A DNA stretch of 64,000 nt from Campanula takesimana. Its lineage: Eukaryota > Streptophyta > Magnoliopsida > Asterales > Campanulaceae. A program made the translations under genes and the position numbers. Below the pieces are notes generated by a model that saw nothing but the letters and a program-made list of their open reading frames with translations, was not told the origin of the DNA and did no database searches. Positions 11,217 to 22,401 of this stretch are shown in pieces; position 1 is the first letter of the stretch, and each line of letters begins with the position of its first letter. The stretch lies in the NCBI GenBank assembly GCA_026119855.1, contig JAOWBW010001301.1, positions 124,001-188,000 on the forward strand. Reading direction: 5' to 3'.

Positions 11217-12125
11217 CATGTTGCACCTCCGCGGTATGGATTGGAGCAGTTCTTAAAGTTGAAACCAAGTGAGTACGACGGTGAGCCTGATGTGAAGAAG
11301 GTCAAGCTATGGATAGAATCGATGGAGAAAATCTATGAGGTCTTTGGATGCACTGATGAGGATAGGGTTCTGTTTTCAGCTTATAAGCTCGTGGGGACTG
11401 CGGAACATTGTTGGAAGGCACTGAAGACCAGTTGGGATGCGACTCTTGTACCATATCCTTGGGAGTGGTTCGTGAAGAAATTCAAGGATCATTTTATCTT
11501 TTTAGTGAATCAAAACCGGAAAGAGATCGAGTTCCTCAGCTTGGAGCAAGGCTTGATGTCAGTAGCACAATACTTAACTAAGTTCACAGAATTAGCCAGG
11601 TGTGGTGACTATCTTGTGCGGACCGAGGAGCAGAAAGCTATGAGATTCATCCGGGGTTTGAAGACTTCTATTCGGACTCAGCTTATAGCACAGCGGATTC
11701 AGACTTATCAGGATGCGGTGGATCGAGCCTACTTAATTGAGCAGGATATTGGGGATCGCAGAAGGAAGACTGAGATGGTTAACCCGGGTAAGCCAGGAGG
11801 GCAGAGTAAGTCACAACAGCAACATTCGGATAACAGAGGTAATTCTGGAGTGCAAACTCGATTCAGAAGGCAACTTCAAGGGCAACCAACAGTAAGAAAT
11901 CAAGGCTCTAATAAGGGTACACGAAATTGGAAAGTCTGCAGCTACTGTCAGAGGAAAGGACACTCAGAAGACAAGTGTTGGAAGAAGCAAGGAAAATGTG
12001 TGAAGTGTGGTCAGTTGGGACACTTCGTTAAAGACTGTCCGAGGTTTAAGGTTCAATCATCAGGAACAGGAACCAGTACTTCACCGGGTCAGAAGAGAGA
12101 TGCTTCGGGGAACCCTAAGGTATAG
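11217..12125 (+). pseudogene. Gypsy-B gag copy 1, N-terminus lost, fused to Gypsy-A RT
   Basis: The frame is open from Gypsy-A RT (about 10869) across the junction into Gypsy-B Gag, giving a 418-codon chimera. It holds the Gag capsid-like domain and two complete CCHC zinc knuckles (CSYCQRKGHSEDKC and CVKCGQLGHFVKDC). It lacks about the first 45 Gag residues and the start codon. A Trp to Cys change is seen in the EHWWKAL stretch (EHCWKAL). The TAG at 12123-12125 is the stop shared by all Gypsy-B copies. Confidence 0.88.
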
Positions 12126-13888
12126 GGTAGAGTATTTGCAATCAATCAGCACTCAGCGGGTGACTCATCAGTTTCAGGAGGTATTATTTTGCGTCGAGAG
12201 AGCGAGCGCGTGCATGTTAGGATCATTGCATTCATGTGTTTCTGTGCATTTAGTTGCATTTATTTCTTCTGAGTCTTTGACTTATGTGTACTAGGTGTCT
12301 TCTCCTATGGAGGAGTTTAGGGTATCTGATGAAGTCTTATGTGCTTATGATGTGCTTAAGTATGGTTATGTCTCACCTGCTAGATTAGCCATGTTGCTAT
12401 TGCAAGATTTTGATGTCACTATTGCTTTAATCTATTGTTGTAGGGGATTGTTATATTCTCCATTCCTGATTTCTTAAAATTATTTGAGACCGTTCCTTTG
12501 CGTAGAGTTATACCTAATTTTTTTTATTAATTGAATTCCGAGTATTTAGTTTCGGTGAATTGTTGGGCGTATTTATCGTTTGTGAAAATTTCTATTTTAT
12601 TTCTGAATAGTACCTAGTAATTGGGGAGAACCTTGGGTTAAATTGAGTTGTTATAGTACAAGGTTGTAGTGCTAATATTGAGATCAATGTTCTTATGACA
12701 TCGGTTGGGTTATAGGAGTTGAGGATTCAATGAGGATCTCTTGAGGAAAATTTTGGTCACTTTTAGTACATCTCCGTGAATGCATCGGAATGGGTTAGTA
12801 TGGAGAGGTATACGATTTGTTATGGATGATGAGTTTGTTGTAGGAGTTCCGATCATTAATGGTGGTAAGCGTGTTAAGTTAGAAAGGACTAAGTACATTT
12901 TGGGGGAGTAATAATTTCTCAATCTATGTTAAAGGCATTTTGAAATTTTGGTTAGATAGTGGTTCTATGGTTCTAAATCCCTTCTTGGTGGCGTTACCGA
13001 ATTGGATCAAGGGTGTGTGAAGAAAGTTGAGTATCAATACTTGGGCATAATTAAAGAATATTGTTATTTGGTAATGGAGCTATTGGAATGAGGCTAGCTA
13101 ATCGGGTTATGATCTTGATAGTACCATTGAGCTTAAGTATCATTAAGTTAATAAAGGTATGCGTGAGAGACTAACTGGGGTTAGCTATTGAATTTAGAGT
13201 TCATTGATTTCCTTTGGGTATATGAGCACGGATTATAACTTAAAATGGAGCTAGAGAAAATCCCTTGAAGATAAAATTTAGACCATTTTCGGACCATTGA
13301 GTATTCGTAATTATTTTAGGCTTTCAAGGATTGAAGTGTTATGACGATGATATTATGATGTAGGTTTTAGTGAGCATTTTGTATTTATATTACACCTCTA
13401 GTTTAAAGTGCTACCTAGAGCGAGAGCACTATAATGGGAATCTTTAGAGATATAGCATTTGGTGAATATTATGGGGATGGAAAATTTCTTTAGCTTTTCA
13501 TATTTTAAAAGCTAATTAAGCTCGAGATGGAATGTTTGGAATTTCTGGGGAATAATACTAAGTATGCGATTTACAAATGGAAGTACCTTTGCGGTGTAGT
13601 TAAGGTTATGAATAAGGCGAGCTTGAGGTACCTCGAGAATTATGTGTGGAAATAATTTGAATTCTTCGATTTTGAGTACGGATTTTGATTAGTAATGAAG
13701 TTAATGATGGAATGATTCGGTTCGAGAGGTGGTGTTATCGTAAGCATTATTTAAGGTTACCTTGTAGTGGGTTAGATTGGACAATTGAGGAATTTGAGAA
13801 ATGGCGGAACTATCGTATTAGTGGGTACTTGATCATTCGGGTAAGTCTCGTTAAAATTCGGGTCGAATTTTCTTTAAGGGGGAGTGAA
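12126..13888 (+). pseudogene. Gypsy-B copy 1 decayed pol region
   Basis: There is no usable ORF. After the TAG that ends gag, the same frame continues GRVFAI as in Gypsy-A, then loses frame in the protease. A second fragment (12295-12477) still resembles the protease end around LQDFDV. Further weak similarity follows to the sequence between protease and RT. No RT, RNase H or integrase motif is visible. At 13860-13888 the sequence again matches the Gypsy-A 3' end, with a polypurine tract (AAGGGGGAGTGAA). The same degenerate block recurs in every unit, so pol was lost before the array formed. Confidence 0.75.
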
Positions 13889-16619
13889 TGTCACGACCCG
13901 AAATCTAGGCTCTATTTTATTGGTAATAAATAATTATTATTTATTTATTTGCTTATTTATTTATTTAAATTATTATTTATTTAATTATTTATGTGTGTGC
14001 ATTTTATGTGTCATAATAAATTATGTCTAGCATTTTAATTGGGTCATTTGTGCTAGTGTAGTATTTTTGGGTCTTAATAGTTAGTAGGGAGTGTAAGTAT
14101 TTGTGTGTAGTGTAGAAGAGGGGCCTGAGTGTAAGTTTTTGGAAATAATTCCCTCTTCTCCCTCTCCTCTTCCCCCATTCCCAGCCCATTTCTCTCTCTC
14201 TCTACATAGGAAGGTAAGTTTTTCTTCCTCTTCCTTCTCTCTTCATTTCCTTCTTCTTCCTCTCATAATCTCTCATTTCTTAAAACGTGAATCTTGTTTA
14301 GATCGTCGATAGGATCGTAGGAAGCCAAGAAATTTCGAGTTCCGGCAACTTTGAGAAAATCCGGGTAAGTTGCTTTTCCCCCATTTTTATGCTAAAGTGT
14401 TCATATCATGTTTATATTATGCTTGATGTGTTATATTTGAAGTTTGGTTGAATTTGGAATTTATTTGGAATTTATTTTGAGTTTTTGGTCAAAAATGGTG
14501 ATTTTAGGAATGTTGGGTTTGAATCTTGATCTTGGTTGATAAATGGTATTATTTGAGTCCCCATTCTAGTTATAAGTTGTTTTGGGTTCATCTTTATGCT
14601 TGGTGGAAGGTTAATTATGTTTGATTTTGGTTGTAGTATGAAATGGGTAAGAAAAATTGGTAAAAACCCAGATTTTGGCCGGATTTCGTCCCTCCGGGCA
14701 AGGAGGCGCGCGCACCATGTTTTGGGAGGCGCGCGCACCCTTTTCTGCTTCGAAATCGCAGCCTTCTGACCTTAGGAGGCGCGCGCATCACTTTTTATGG
14801 AGGCGCGCGCATCCCTCTTTTTTCCAGTTTGTCCATTTTTCGTTCGATCTTCCGGAGGCCATAACTTTCTCATCCGGACTCCGTTTTAGGCGTGTAAACT
14901 ATCGTTTCGAAGCTCTATTCGAGTACTACAAGATGGTATAGGTTGTTCAGTTAAGTTATAAGTTTTATACTTCAGGATTTTATTGGGTGTTTGGGCATCT
15001 TATGACGTGTTCGTGGTTGTTCCAATCGAATTGATTTTCGAGTAGGACTTGGTCTAGGTTTTAGGAGATGTCCCATAGTACCTAGGGGGTTGTTGTTGAA
15101 CACCAAAGTGTAGGGTTTAGTCCGGTCGTGATCATGTTCTAAAGATTAACCTTTTGGATTCGTTTGGGGGTTTGGGATTGGTTCGTTAAGGACGGAGGTA
15201 AAGCGTGTTTTGGCAATTGGATACCTACGGTTTGATTAACCTTAAGATGTATTCATTCGGATTCATTATTTGGAATTCCAGGTGTGATGAGGTGGTTGAG
15301 TTCATAGTCCTAGTATATCTTTATGAGTAAATGTTTAGGGTCTTTTGGTATTAGTCATTGTGCCATTTGTGAGCGACCGTTTTGGTTGTGCTCTTTATGA
15401 TTAACTTGTGGGAATCATATTTAGGATGTATTTGGTACGTGCCTTATCTCTGAATCATTATGTCTTAATGGTCAATGTTGTTGGACTCTTTTATGAGAAA
15501 CTCCTTGTGCTATTGTTGTTGAACTCTTCGTGAGTAACCGTTGCATCTTTATGGTGATTATTTGGTATGATTCCCTACTTTGGAATCAATGGTTGTTTAT
15601 TGTGCTAGTATTTTATTACTTAGCCTTTACTTGAAAGTCCAGCTGGTATTTTGTGTGTGTTTGGGCGATGCGAAACATTATGATGGCACAGCCAAGTCCA
15701 TTGTGATTGTTGACCATTGTTTTGCCCCATAATTACCCTCCTCCAGATTGGCCTTGGATGTGAGAAGAGCTAGCTCCTTTGTGTGCATTTTAGCTTTACT
15801 TGGAGCATGACTTTGTGGCATGTCTCCCGTCCTTTGTGACACTTCATTTGGTTATTGGTTCCGGTACCGGGGTTTTCTCTTCGGCTTTCATGCTATGATG
15901 AAGATGATGATTGTTGATTATTGAAGCTGCGCAGCGATCCTTTATTTGGATGTTCCGGTTTGGAAAACCTTGGCTATGTATCCACTTATGAGTGTTTATT
16001 TCAGCTTTATGTGTTGCATGTTGAGATGGTCGTTATTTCCAACTGGTATGGGACGGTTGGCGATAGGGAGCCTCTCATTTGTTGTTATATGATTATTTAT
16101 ATGATTGACTATTGGATGTTACTGTTCGACAGCATGTCACTTATTATTCCGCTGCTATCTATCTTATGTTAATTGCTATCGGTCATTGCATATTAGCATG
16201 TCATGTAGTTGCATTAGTAACTTACTGAGATTTTATCTCACCCCGTTTATTTCCATCTTTGTTTTTCCTTAACCCCCCTAGGAGGAAAAGGATTAGGATT
16301 CGCGGATCGAGGAGGACGTCGAGAGGATTGAGATATTGGGGCAGGTTGTTATGGATCGGTTTACATTATTTAAATGTATAACCTTTTGGGGATAGTGTCA
16401 CCATTATTGACGTAATTAAGAATTGTATATTTATTCTTTTGAGTATAAGCTGTGGAGCTTATGTTGGTTGTACATTGTTGATTTAAACTTGGATTTGTAA
16501 AACCTTGTGTTATCATCTTTTGGTTCAAAATGGAATTTTTAACTTCTATATTTTAGAGTTTTGGTTTTAAGTCGACGTCCAGCTCGCGATCTCGGGCCGC
16601 GGGGTTCGGGGTCGCGACA
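13889..16619 (+). repeat. Gypsy-B LTR 1 (2,731 bp)
   Basis: It starts TGTCACGACCCG after the polypurine tract and ends GGGTCGCGACA before the PBS (16622-16633). It contains an AT-rich TTATTTAT stretch near 13930-13990, a pyrimidine-rich leader around 14150-14210 and two GTAAGT donors (GT at 14214 and 14365). It also holds the four-copy GGCGCGCGC cluster, a conserved AAAGTCCAGCTGG string (15634) before a weak hairpin, and a C-run near 16273. ORFs in it on both strands are chance. Confidence 0.93.
14702..14811 (+). promoter_or_regulatory. Four-copy GGAGGCGCGCGCA cluster in Gypsy-B LTR 1
   Basis: Copies begin at 14702, 14725, 14775 and 14799 (spacings 23, 50 and 24 bp), in two pairs. The other LTRs carry the cluster from 20363, 26023 and 31683. 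The fourth copy is altered to GGCGTGCGC in LTR 3 and GGCGCGCAC in LTR 4, both transitions at CpG as expected if the motif is methylated. Function unknown. Confidence 0.8.
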
Positions 16620-16621
16620 GT

Positions 16622-16633
16622 TGGTATCAGAGC
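16622..16633 (+). other. Primer-binding site, Gypsy-B
   Basis: TGGTATCAGAGC lies two bases after the LTR end and is complementary to initiator tRNA-Met. The same site follows LTR 2 (22284-22295) and LTR 3 (27943-27954). It is absent after LTR 4, which is the true 3' end of the array. Confidence 0.92.
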
Positions 16634-16739
16634 TATGGCCTAGCTCTATGTATAAGTATAGGTGGACTAGAATGACCTAGGAGGGTAGTTGTGTGCGGAG
16701 TGAGTAACGGTTAAGGTTTTATGCAGGTATTTGTTCGAA

Positions 16740-17786
16740 ATGTCTAGAAGAAGAATTGGTGAAGCTTCTAGTGGGACTCAGAATCTTAATGGTCTACGGG
16801 AAGAAAACCGTGCAGTGTTTCAGGACAGGTTTGAAGTAGCCGTGAAAGCAATTCATGACCAAGGGCCGAGAGAGGAACATGTTGCACCTCCGCGGTATGG
16901 ATTGGAGCAGTTCTTAAAGTTGAAACCAAGTGAGTACGACGGTGAGCCTGATGTGAAGAAGGCCAAGCTATGGATAGAATCGATGGAGAAAATCTACGAG
17001 GTCTTTGGATGCACTGATGAGGATAGGGTTCTGTTTTCAGCTTATAAGCTCGTGGGGACTGCGGAACATTGGTGGAAGGCACTGAAGACCAGTTGGGATG
17101 CGACTCTTGTACCATATCCTTGGGAGTGGTTCGTGAAGAAATTCAAGGATCATTTTATCTTTTTAGTGAATCAAAACCGGAAAGAGATCGAGTTCCTCAG
17201 CTTGGAGCAAGGCTTGATTTCAGTAGCACAATACTTAACTAAGTTCACAGAATTAGCCAGGTGTGGTGACTATCTTGTGCGGACCGAGGAGCAGAAAGCT
17301 ATGAGATTCATCCGGGGTTTGAAGACTTCTATTCGGACTCAACTTATAGCACAGCGGATTCAGACTTATCAGGATGCGGTGGATCGAGCCTACTTAATTG
17401 AGCAGGATATTGGGGATCACAGAAGGAAGACTGAGATGGTTAACCCGGGTAAGCCAGGAGGGCAGAGTAAGTCACAACAGCAACATTCGGATAACAGAGG
17501 TAATTCTGGAGTGCAAACTCGATTCAGAAGGCAACTTCAAGGGCAACCAACAGTAAGAAATCAAGGCTCTAATAAGGGTACACGAAATTGGAAAGTCTGC
17601 AACTACTGTCAGAGGAAAGGACACTCAGAAGACAAGTGTTGGAAGAAGCAAGGAAAATGTGTGAAGTCTGGTCAGTTGGGACACTTCGTTAAAGACTGTC
17701 CGAGGTTTAAGGTTCAATCATCAGGAACAGGAACCAGTACTTCACCGGGTCAGAAGAGAGATGCTTCGGGGAACCCTAAGGTATAG
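16740..17786 (+). CDS. Gypsy-B Gag, copy 2
   Basis: A 348-codon Gag from the ATG at 16740. The capsid-like domain (Retrotrans_gag type) spans about residues 55-200, with EHWWKAL and the conserved EFLSLEQG...YLTKFTELAR block. A Gln/Ser/Asn-rich basic linker follows, then two zinc knuckles. In this copy the second knuckle reads CVKSGQLGHFVKDC: one metal-binding Cys is replaced by Ser, which should weaken RNA binding. The frame ends at TAG 17784-17786 exactly where Gypsy-A continues into protease, so this is Gag alone. Gag would form virus-like particles in the cytoplasm; whether this copy is expressed is unknown. Confidence 0.88.
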   Translation: MSRRRIGEASSGTQNLNGLREENRAVFQDRFEVAVKAIHDQGPREEHVAPPRYGLEQFLKLKPSEYDGEPDVKKAKLWIESMEKIYEVFGCTDEDRVLFSAYKLVGTAEHWWKALKTSWDATLVPYPWEWFVKKFKDHFIFLVNQNRKEIEFLSLEQGLISVAQYLTKFTELARCGDYLVRTEEQKAMRFIRGLKTSIRTQLIAQRIQTYQDAVDRAYLIEQDIGDHRRKTEMVNPGKPGGQSKSQQQHSDNRGNSGVQTRFRRQLQGQPTVRNQGSNKGTRNWKVCNYCQRKGHSEDKCWKKQGKCVKSGQLGHFVKDCPRFKVQSSGTGTSTSPGQKRDASGNPKV

Positions 17787-19549
17787 GGTAGAGTATTTGC
17801 AATCAATCAGCACTCAGCGGGTGACTCATCAGTTTCAGGAGGTATTATTTTGCGTCGAGAGAGCGAGCGCGTGCATGTTAGGATCATTGCATTCATGTGT
17901 TTCTGTGCATTTAGTTGCATTTATTTCTTCTGAGTCTTTGACTTATGTGTACTAGGTGTCTACTCCTATGGAGGAGTTTAGGGTATCTGATGAAGTCTTA
18001 TGTGCTTATGATGTGCTTAAGTATGGTTATGTCTCACCTGCTAGATTAGCCATGTTGCTATTGCAAGATTTTGATGTCACTATTGCTTTAATCTATTGTT
18101 GTAGGGGATTGTTATATTCTCCATTCCTGATTTCTTAAAATTATTTGAGACCGTTCCTTTGCGTAGAGTTATACCTAATTTTTTTTATTAATTGAATTCC
18201 GAGTATTTAGTTTCGGTGAATTGTTGGGCGTATTTATCGTTTGTGAAAATTTCTATTTTATTTCTGAATAGTACCTAGTAATTGGGGAGAACCTTGGGTT
18301 AAATTGAGTTGTTATAGTACAAGGTTGTAGTGCTAATATTGAGATCAATGTTCTTATGACATCGGTTGGGTTATAGGAGTTGAGGATTCAATGAGGATCT
18401 CTTGAGGAAAATTTTGGTCACTTTTAGTACATCTCCGTGAATGCATCGGAATGGGTTAGTATGGAGAGGTATACGATTTGTTATGGATGATGAGTTTGTT
18501 GTAGGAGTTCCGATCATTAATGGTGGTAAGCGTGTTAAGTTAGAAAGGACTAAGTACATTTTGGGGGAGTAATAATTTCTCAATCTATGTTAAAGGCATT
18601 TTGAAATTTTGGTTAGATAGTGGTTCTATGGTTCTAAATCCCTTCTTGGTGGCGTTACCGAATTGGATCAAGGGTGTGTGAAGAAAGTTGAGTATCAATA
18701 CTTGGGCATAATTAAAGAATATTGTGATTTGGTAATGGAGCTATTGGAATGAGGCTAGCTAATCGGGTTATGATATTGATAGTACCATTGAGCTTAAGTA
18801 TCATTAAGTTAATAAAGGTATGCGTGAGAGACTAACTGGGGTTAGCTATTGAATTTAGAGTTCATTGATTTCCTTTGGGTATATGAGCACGGATTATAAC
18901 TTAAAAGGGAGCTAGAGGAAATCCCTTGAAGATAAAATTTAGACCATTTTCGGACTATTGAGTATTCGTAATTATTTTAGGCTTTCAAGGATTGGAGTGT
19001 TATGACGATGATATTATGATGTAGGTTTAAGTGAGCATTTTGTATTTATATTACACCTCTAGTTTAAAGTGCTACCTAGAGCGAGAGCACTATAATGGGA
19101 ATCTTTAGAGATATAGCCTTTGGTGAATATTATGGGGATGGAAAATTTCTTTAGCTTTTCATATTTTAAAAGCTAATTAAGCTCGAGATGGAATGTTTGG
19201 AATTTCTGGGGAATAATACTAAGTATGCGATTTACAAATGGAAGTACCTTTGCGGTGTAGTTAAGGTTATGAATAAGGCGAGCTTGAGGTACCTCGAGAA
19301 TTATGTGTGGAAATAATTTGAATTCTTCGATTTTGAGTACGGATTTTGATTAGTAATGAAGTTAATGATGGAATGATTCGGTTCGAGAGGTGGTATTATC
19401 GTAAGCATTATTTAAGGTTACCTTGTAGTGGGTTAGATTGGACAATTGAGGAATTTGAGAAATGGCGGAACTATCGTATTAGTGGGTACTTGATCATTCG
19501 GGTAAGTCTCGTTAAAATTCGGGTCGAATTTTCTTTAAGGGGGAGTGAA
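17787..19549 (+). pseudogene. Gypsy-B copy 2 decayed pol region
   Basis: Near-identical to 12126-13888 with a few substitutions (for example near 18731 and 18912-18920). No pol enzyme motif survives. It ends in the polypurine tract AAGGGGGAGTGAA before LTR 2. Confidence 0.75.
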
Positions 19550-22281
19550 TGTCACGACCCGAAATCTAGGCTCTATTTTATTGGTAATAAATAATTATTA
19601 TTTATTTATTTACTTATTTATTTATTTAAATTATTATTTATTTAATTATTTATGTGTGTGCATTTTATGTGTCATAATAAATTATGTCTAGCATTTTAAT
19701 TGGGTCATTTGTGCTAGTGTAGTATTTTTGGGTCTTAATAGTTAGTAGGGAGTGTAAGTATTTGTGTGTAGTGTAGAGGAGGGGCCTGAGTGTAAGTTTT
19801 TGGAAATAATTCCCTCTTCTCCCTCTCCTCTTCCCCCATTCCCAGCCCATTTCTCTCTTTCTCTACATAGGAAGGTAAGTTTTTCTTCCTCTTCCTTCTC
19901 TCTTCATTTCCTTCTTCTTCCTCTCATAATCTCTCATTTCTTAAAACGTGAATCTTGTTTAGATCGTCGATAGGATCGTAGGAAGCCAAGAAATTTCGAG
20001 TTCCGGTAACTTTGAGAAAATCCGGGTAAGTTGCTTTTCCCCCATTTTTATGCTAAAGTGTTCATATCATGTTTATATTATGCTTGATGTGTTATATTTG
20101 AAGTTTTGTTGAATTTGGAATTTATTTGGAATTTATTTTGAGTTTTTGGTCAAAAATGGTGATTTTAGGAATGTTGGGTTTGAATCTTGATCTTGGTTGA
20201 TAAATGGTATTATTTGAGTCCCCATTCTAGTTATAAGTTGTTTTGGGTTCATCTTTATGCTTGGTGGAAGGTTAATTATGTTTGATTTTGGTTGTAGTAT
20301 GAAATGGGTAAGAAAAATTGGTAGAAACCCAGATTTTGGCCGGATTTCGTCCCTCCGGGCAAGGAGGCGCGCGCACCATGTTTTGGGAGGCGCGCGCACC
20401 CTTTTCTGCTTCGAAATCGCAGCCTTCTGACCTTAGGAGGCGCGCGCATCACTTTTTATGGAGGCGCGCGCATCCCTCTTTTTTCCAGTTTGTCCATTTT
20501 TCGTTCGATCTTCCGGAGGCCATAACTTTCTCATCCGGACTCCGTTTTAGGTGTGTAAACTATTGTTTCGAAGCTCTATTCGATTACTAAAAGATGGTGT
20601 AGGTTGTTCAGTTAAGTTATAAGTTTTATACTTCAGGATATTATTGGGTGTTTGGGCATCTTATGACGTGTTCGTGGTTGTTCCAATCGAATTGATTTTC
20701 GAGTAGGACTTGGTCTAGGTTTTAGGCGATGTCCCATAGTACCTAGGGGGTTGTTGTTGAATACCAAAGTGTAGGGTTTAGTCCGGTCGTGATCATGTTC
20801 TAAAGATTAACCTTTTGGATTCGTTTGGGGGTTTGGGATTGGTTCGTTAAGGACGGAGGTAAAGCGTGTTTTGGCAATTGGATACCTACGGTTTGATTAA
20901 CCTTAAGATGTATTCATTCGGATTCATTATTTGGAATTCCAGGTGTGATGAGGTGGTTGAGTTCATAGTCCTAGTATATCTTTATGAGTAAATGTTTAGG
21001 GTCTTTTGGTATTAGTCATTGTGCCATTTGTGAGCGACCGTTTTGGTTGTGCTCTTTATGATTAACTTGTGGGAATCATATTTAGGATGTATTTGGTACG
21101 TGCCTTATCTCTGAATCATTATGTCTTAATGGTCAATGTTGTTGGACTCTTTTATGAGAAACTCCTTGTGCTATTGTTGTTGAACTCTTCGTGAGTAACC
21201 GTTGCATCTTTATGGTGATTATTTGGTATGATTCCCTACTTTGGAATCAATGGTTGTTTATTGTGCTAGTATTTTATTACTTAGCCTTTACTTGAAAGTC
21301 CAGCTGGTATTTTGTGTGTGTTTGGGCGATGCGAAACATTATGATGGCACAGCCAAGTCCATTGTGATTGTTGACCATTGTTTTGCCCCATAATTACCCT
21401 CCTCCAGATTGGCCTTGGATGTGAGAAGAGCTAGCTCCTTTGTGTGCATTTTAGCTTTACTTGGAGCATGACTTTGTGGCATGTCTCCCGTCCTTTGTGA
21501 CACTTCATTTGGTTATTGGTTCCGGTACCGGGGTTTTCTCTTCGGCTTTCATGCTATGATGAAGATGATGATTGTTGATTATTGAAGCTGCGCAGCGATC
21601 CTTTATTTGGATGTTCCGGTTTGGAAAACCTTGGCTATGTATCCACTTATGAGTGTTTATTTCAGCTTTATGTGTTGCATGTTGAGATGGTCGTTATTTC
21701 CAACCGGTATGGGACGGTTGGCGATAGGGAGCCTCTCATTTGTTGTTATATGATTATTTATATGATTGACTATTGGATGTTACTGTTCGACAGCATGTCA
21801 CTTATTATTCCGCTGCTATCTATCTTATGTTAATTGCTATCGGTCATTGCATATTAGCATGTCATGTAGTTGCATTAGTAACTTACTGAGATTTTATCTC
21901 ACCCCGTTTATTTCCATCTTTGTTTTTCCTTAACCCCCCCCAGGAGGAAAAGGATTAGGATTCGCGGATCGAGGAGGACGTCGAGAGGATTGAGATATTG
22001 GGGCAGGTTGTTATGGATCGGTTTACATTATTTAAATGTATAACCTTTTGGGGATAGTGTCACCATTATTGACGTAATTAAGAATTGTATATTTATTCTT
22101 TTGAGTATAAGCTGTGGAGCTTATGTTGGTTGTACATTGTTGATTTAAACTTGGATTTGTAAAACCTTGTGTTATCATCTTTTGGTTCAAAATGGAATTT
22201 TTAACTTCTATATTTTAGAGTTTTGGTTTTAAGTCGACGTCCAGCTCGCGATCTCGGGCCGCGGGGTTCGGGGTCGCGACA
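19550..22281 (+). repeat. Gypsy-B LTR 2 (2,732 bp)
   Basis: Same termini as LTR 1. The four-copy CpG cluster begins at 20363. It differs by scattered substitutions and a longer C-run (eight C near 21935), and is shared as 3' LTR of one unit and 5' LTR of the next. Confidence 0.93.
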
Positions 22282-22401
22282 GTTGGTATCAGAGCTATGG
22301 CCTAGCTCTATGTATAAGTATAGGTGGACTAGAATGACCTAGGAGGGTAGTTGTGTGCGGAGTGAGTAACGGTTAAGGTTTTATGCAGGTATTTGTTCGA
22401 A

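Larger units (their letters stand above)
14214..16726 (+). promoter_or_regulatory. Putative two-intron leader of Gypsy-B gag mRNA
   Basis: The donor GT at 14214-14215 follows AGGAAG. A pyrimidine-rich intron ends at TTTAG (14300-14301), giving a 63-bp exon (14302-14364). A second donor, GTAAGT, is at 14365. The acceptor TTATGCAG ends at 16726, 13 bp before the gag ATG at 16740. The layout matches Gypsy-A (64-bp middle exon; GATGCAG 13 bp before ATG). Inferred from consensus sites only. Confidence 0.45.

Noticed and set aside
14472..14738. Short ORFs over the Gypsy-B CpG cluster, on both strands (14472-14738 and 14657-14941)
   Set aside because: Non-coding LTR; the frames are open only because the motif lacks stop codons, and they change between copies.
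16786..17115. 109-codon minus-strand ORF, repeated three times
   Set aside because: It is the antisense shadow of the Gypsy-B gag and is repeated only because gag is repeated.
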